This document shows, piece after piece, positions 62,278 to 64,000 of a stretch of 64,000 nucleotides of DNA. Source of the stretch: Actinomycetota bacterium. Its GTDB lineage: Bacteria; Actinomycetota; Actinomycetes; Nanopelagicales; Nanopelagicaceae. The notes under the pieces are model-generated. The model worked only from the letters and a program-made list of their open reading frames with translations, ran no database searches and was not told the DNA's origin. Numbering within the stretch: the stretch's first letter is position 1; each line of letters starts with the position of its first letter. The position numbers and the translations under genes are program-made. Location of the stretch: NCBI GenBank assembly GCA_009698615.1, contig WLPU01000001.1, positions 124,001 to 188,000 of the forward strand. The letters are read 5' to 3'.

Positions 62278-62834
62278 TTGTGGGATTAGAAGAAAAACTA
62301 CCAAGCGGACTAGTTCTTACCAGCGTTGAGAAACTTGCTGGCTACATGCGCAAGAACTCGTTGTGGCCGGCAACTTTTGGGTTGGCATGTTGCGCGATTG
62401 AAATGATGGCAGCAGGTGCAGGACGCTACGACTTAGCGCGATTTGGAATGGAAGTTTTTCGCGCCTCCCCACGTCAAGCAGACCTCATGATTGTTGCTGG
62501 TCGAGTTTCAAACAAAATGGCTCCAGTACTACGACAAATTTATGATCAAATGGCTGCCCCAAAGTGGGTTATTGCGATGGGTGCATGTGCCTCATCGGGC
62601 GGAATGTTTAATAACTACGCGATTGTTCAAGGTGTTGATCACGTCGTTCCTGTCGATATTTATTTACCTGGATGTCCGCCGCGACCTGAAATGTTAATGG
62701 ACGCAATTTTGAAGCTCCATGATCAAATTTTTGATGAAAAACTTGGACCAAATCGCGCAAAGGTCATTCAAGAAGTTGAAGCCGCAGCTATGGCCGCCAA
62801 GCCAACCCACCAGCTCAAAGGATTGCTTGCATGA
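62268..62834 (+). CDS. nuoB: NADH-quinone oxidoreductase subunit B
   Basis: NuoB holds cluster N2 at the quinone site. The 188 residues include [14 protein letters not shown] (adjacent Cys pair), [11 protein letters not shown] and [18 protein letters not shown], giving the four cluster ligands. The start is ATG 62268 inside nuoA, or GTG 62280 after the nuoA stop. It overlaps nuoC by 4 bp. Confidence 0.95.
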   Translation: MGLIVGLEEKLPSGLVLTSVEKLAGYMRKNSLWPATFGLACCAIEMMAAGAGRYDLARFGMEVFRASPRQADLMIVAGRVSNKMAPVLRQIYDQMAAPKWVIAMGACASSGGMFNNYAIVQGVDHVVPVDIYLPGCPPRPEMLMDAILKLHDQIFDEKLGPNRAKVIQEVEAAAMAAKPTHQLKGLLA

Positions 62835-63460
62835 GCGAGCAGGGCATGTTTGGCGTTGAAGGCACAGGAGATACCTCCGGATACGGCGGACTTGTTCGCA
62901 CAGCGGCGTATTCAGGCTCAAGTGAGCGCCCTTACGGTGGATATTTTGACGAAGTTGCAGATGACTTAGAACGCGCATATCCAGATTTTTCAAATGCCAT
63001 TGAGCGAGTAGTTGTTGATCGCGGCGAACTTACCCTTCACGTAAAGCGTGAGAAATTAGTAGAAGTTGCAATGATTCTTCGCGACAAATTGTTATTTGAA
63101 ATGTGTCTCGGAGTTAGCGGCGTCAATTATCCGACTGATACAAATCGTGAACTGCATGCCGTGTATCCATTACTTTCGATGACTCACAATCGACGCCTTC
63201 GTCTAGAAGTTTCTGTTTCAGATAACGATCCACACATTCCATCACTTGTTGAAGTTTGGGCTGGAAACAATTGGAACGAACGCGAAACTTTTGACATGTT
63301 TGGAATTATTTTTGATGGCCATCCTGGACTCACACGTATTTTGATGCCCGATGATTGGCGCGGACATCCGCAGAGAAAAGATTATCCATTGGGCGGAATT
63401 CCAGTGGAATACAAAGGCGCAACGATTCCGCCACCAGATGAGCGCAGGTCATATCGATGA
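62831..63460 (+). CDS. nuoC: NADH-quinone oxidoreductase subunit C
   Basis: NuoC is a peripheral-arm subunit. The 209 residues have the 30 kDa signature [30 protein letters not shown] and a C-terminal [15 protein letters not shown] variable N-terminal extension (Gly/Ser/Tyr-rich) is seen, as in other actinobacteria. The junctions with nuoB and nuoD are ATGA overlaps. Confidence 0.95.
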   Translation: MSEQGMFGVEGTGDTSGYGGLVRTAAYSGSSERPYGGYFDEVADDLERAYPDFSNAIERVVVDRGELTLHVKREKLVEVAMILRDKLLFEMCLGVSGVNYPTDTNRELHAVYPLLSMTHNRRLRLEVSVSDNDPHIPSLVEVWAGNNWNERETFDMFGIIFDGHPGLTRILMPDDWRGHPQRKDYPLGGIPVEYKGATIPPPDERRSYR

Positions 63461-64000
63461 ACACTTTCACCGATCCATACGCGACCTCGCGTGAGACCAC
63501 CGAAGGTACCGTTTTTTCTGTTACTGGAGGAGATTGGGATTCACTAGTAACTGAAATTGGGGCGACGAAAGAAGAACGCGTTGTTGTTAACATGGGGCCG
63601 CAGCACCCTTCCACTCACGGAGTTTTACGTTTAGTGCTCGAACTTGAAGGCGAAACAGTTAAAGAAGTTCGCTGTGGAATTGGATACCTTCACACTGGTA
63701 TTGAAAAGAATGCCGAATACCGAAGTTGGACTCAAGGCGTAACTTTTGTTACCCGCATGGATTATTTAGCACCGCTGTTTAATGAGACTGCCTACTGCTT
63801 AGGTGTGGAAAAACTACTTGGCATAACAAGCGATGTTCCAGAGCGAGCCAGTGTTATTCGCGTGATGATGATGGAATTCAATCGAATTTCCTCACATATG
63901 GTGGCTTTAGGCACGGGCGCTCTCGAACTCGGTGCGCTTTCACCAATGATTTTCTGCTTCAGAGAACGTGAAAAAGTGTTGGATGTCTTTGAATTAATCG
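63457..64000 (+). CDS. nuoD: NADH-quinone oxidoreductase subunit D (truncated by the window edge)
   Basis: This is not in the ORF track because it runs off the right edge. ATG 63457 overlaps the nuoC stop, and 181 codons are visible. A leader of about 45 residues precedes the conserved [21 protein letters not shown] and [41 protein letters not shown] follows. It forms the quinone-binding 49 kDa subunit with NuoB. The frame is intact to the edge. Confidence 0.95.
   Translation, partial: MNTFTDPYATSRETTEGTVFSVTGGDWDSLVTEIGATKEERVVVNMGPQHPSTHGVLRLVLELEGETVKEVRCGIGYLHTGIEKNAEYRSWTQGVTFVTRMDYLAPLFNETAYCLGVEKLLGITSDVPERASVIRVMMMEFNRISSHMVALGTGALELGALSPMIFCFREREKVLDVFELI

Noticed and set aside
1-64000. 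tRNA or rRNA genes, CRISPR arrays, IS elements, prophage
   Set aside because: Gaps between genes are mostly too short and none shows tRNA cloverleaf ends, spaced repeats, transposase motifs or phage genes.

Overview
The window reads as a chromosomal segment of a streamlined, moderately low-GC actinobacterium, most like the freshwater planktonic Nanopelagicales (acI, Ca. Planktophila/Nanopelagicus type). Reasons: mid-40s percent GC by eye; genes packed end to end with ATGA, GTGA and TAATG overlaps; almost no intergenic DNA over 150 bp; and blocks in an actinobacterial order (dacB-tilS-hpt-ftsH-folEPBK-panC-coaX-lysS-clpC, radA/mutY, proC-bS22-glutaredoxin-HAD, resA-ccdA-resB-ccsB-menAEBCDF-menG-nuo). 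XPB helicase with its Rv0862c-like neighbour, system II cytochrome c assembly and menaquinone-linked complex I fit the same phylum. The lineage is inferred from sequence character only.

Layout. (1) 1-13.9 kb: mostly envelope and accessory genes. These are an edge membrane protein, a secreted DMFase-beta-like protein, a tiny Lys-rich secreted protein, an MprF-like protein, a TPR protein, an MFS exporter, a SpoU methyltransferase, PBP4, a YVTN propeller, ctaB, metZ and an ABC-2 exporter. (2) 14-29.8 kb: housekeeping block with an NlpC/P60 hydrolase, tilS, hpt, ftsH, folE-folP-folB-folK, panC-nadB-nadC-coaX, lysS, an ArgA-like acetyltransferase and clpC. (3) 29.9-35.1 kb: an accessory island with a polar amino-acid ABC transporter and a D-aminoacylase-family amidohydrolase in one minus-strand operon, next to a divergent GntR/FCD regulator and a 440 bp control region. 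(4) 35.2-49.2 kb: DNA repair (mutY, radA, XPB and partner), proC, ribosomal protein bS22 (missed by the ORF track), a large secreted metalloprotease, an M20 peptidase and a HAD phosphatase. (5) 49.3-64 kb: cytochrome c biogenesis, menaquinone synthesis (menA, E, B, C, D, F, G), bioY and the start of the nuo operon (A, B, C, partial D). Regions 1 and 5 together supply quinone, haem O and cytochrome c for an aerobic respiratory chain.

Regulation. Many gene starts have an actinobacterial -10 (TANNNT) ending only 6-9 nt before the start codon and no Shine-Dalgarno, so leaderless transcription looks common. It decides several start codons here. Convergent pairs share compact hairpin terminators, and some overlap in coding sequence.

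No tRNA, rRNA, CRISPR array, insertion sequence or prophage was recognised. The best candidate for a little-described system is the aminoacylase-transporter-GntR island, because the candidate operator overlaps both divergent promoters and a 14-bp-stem hairpin separates the binding-protein gene from the permease gene.
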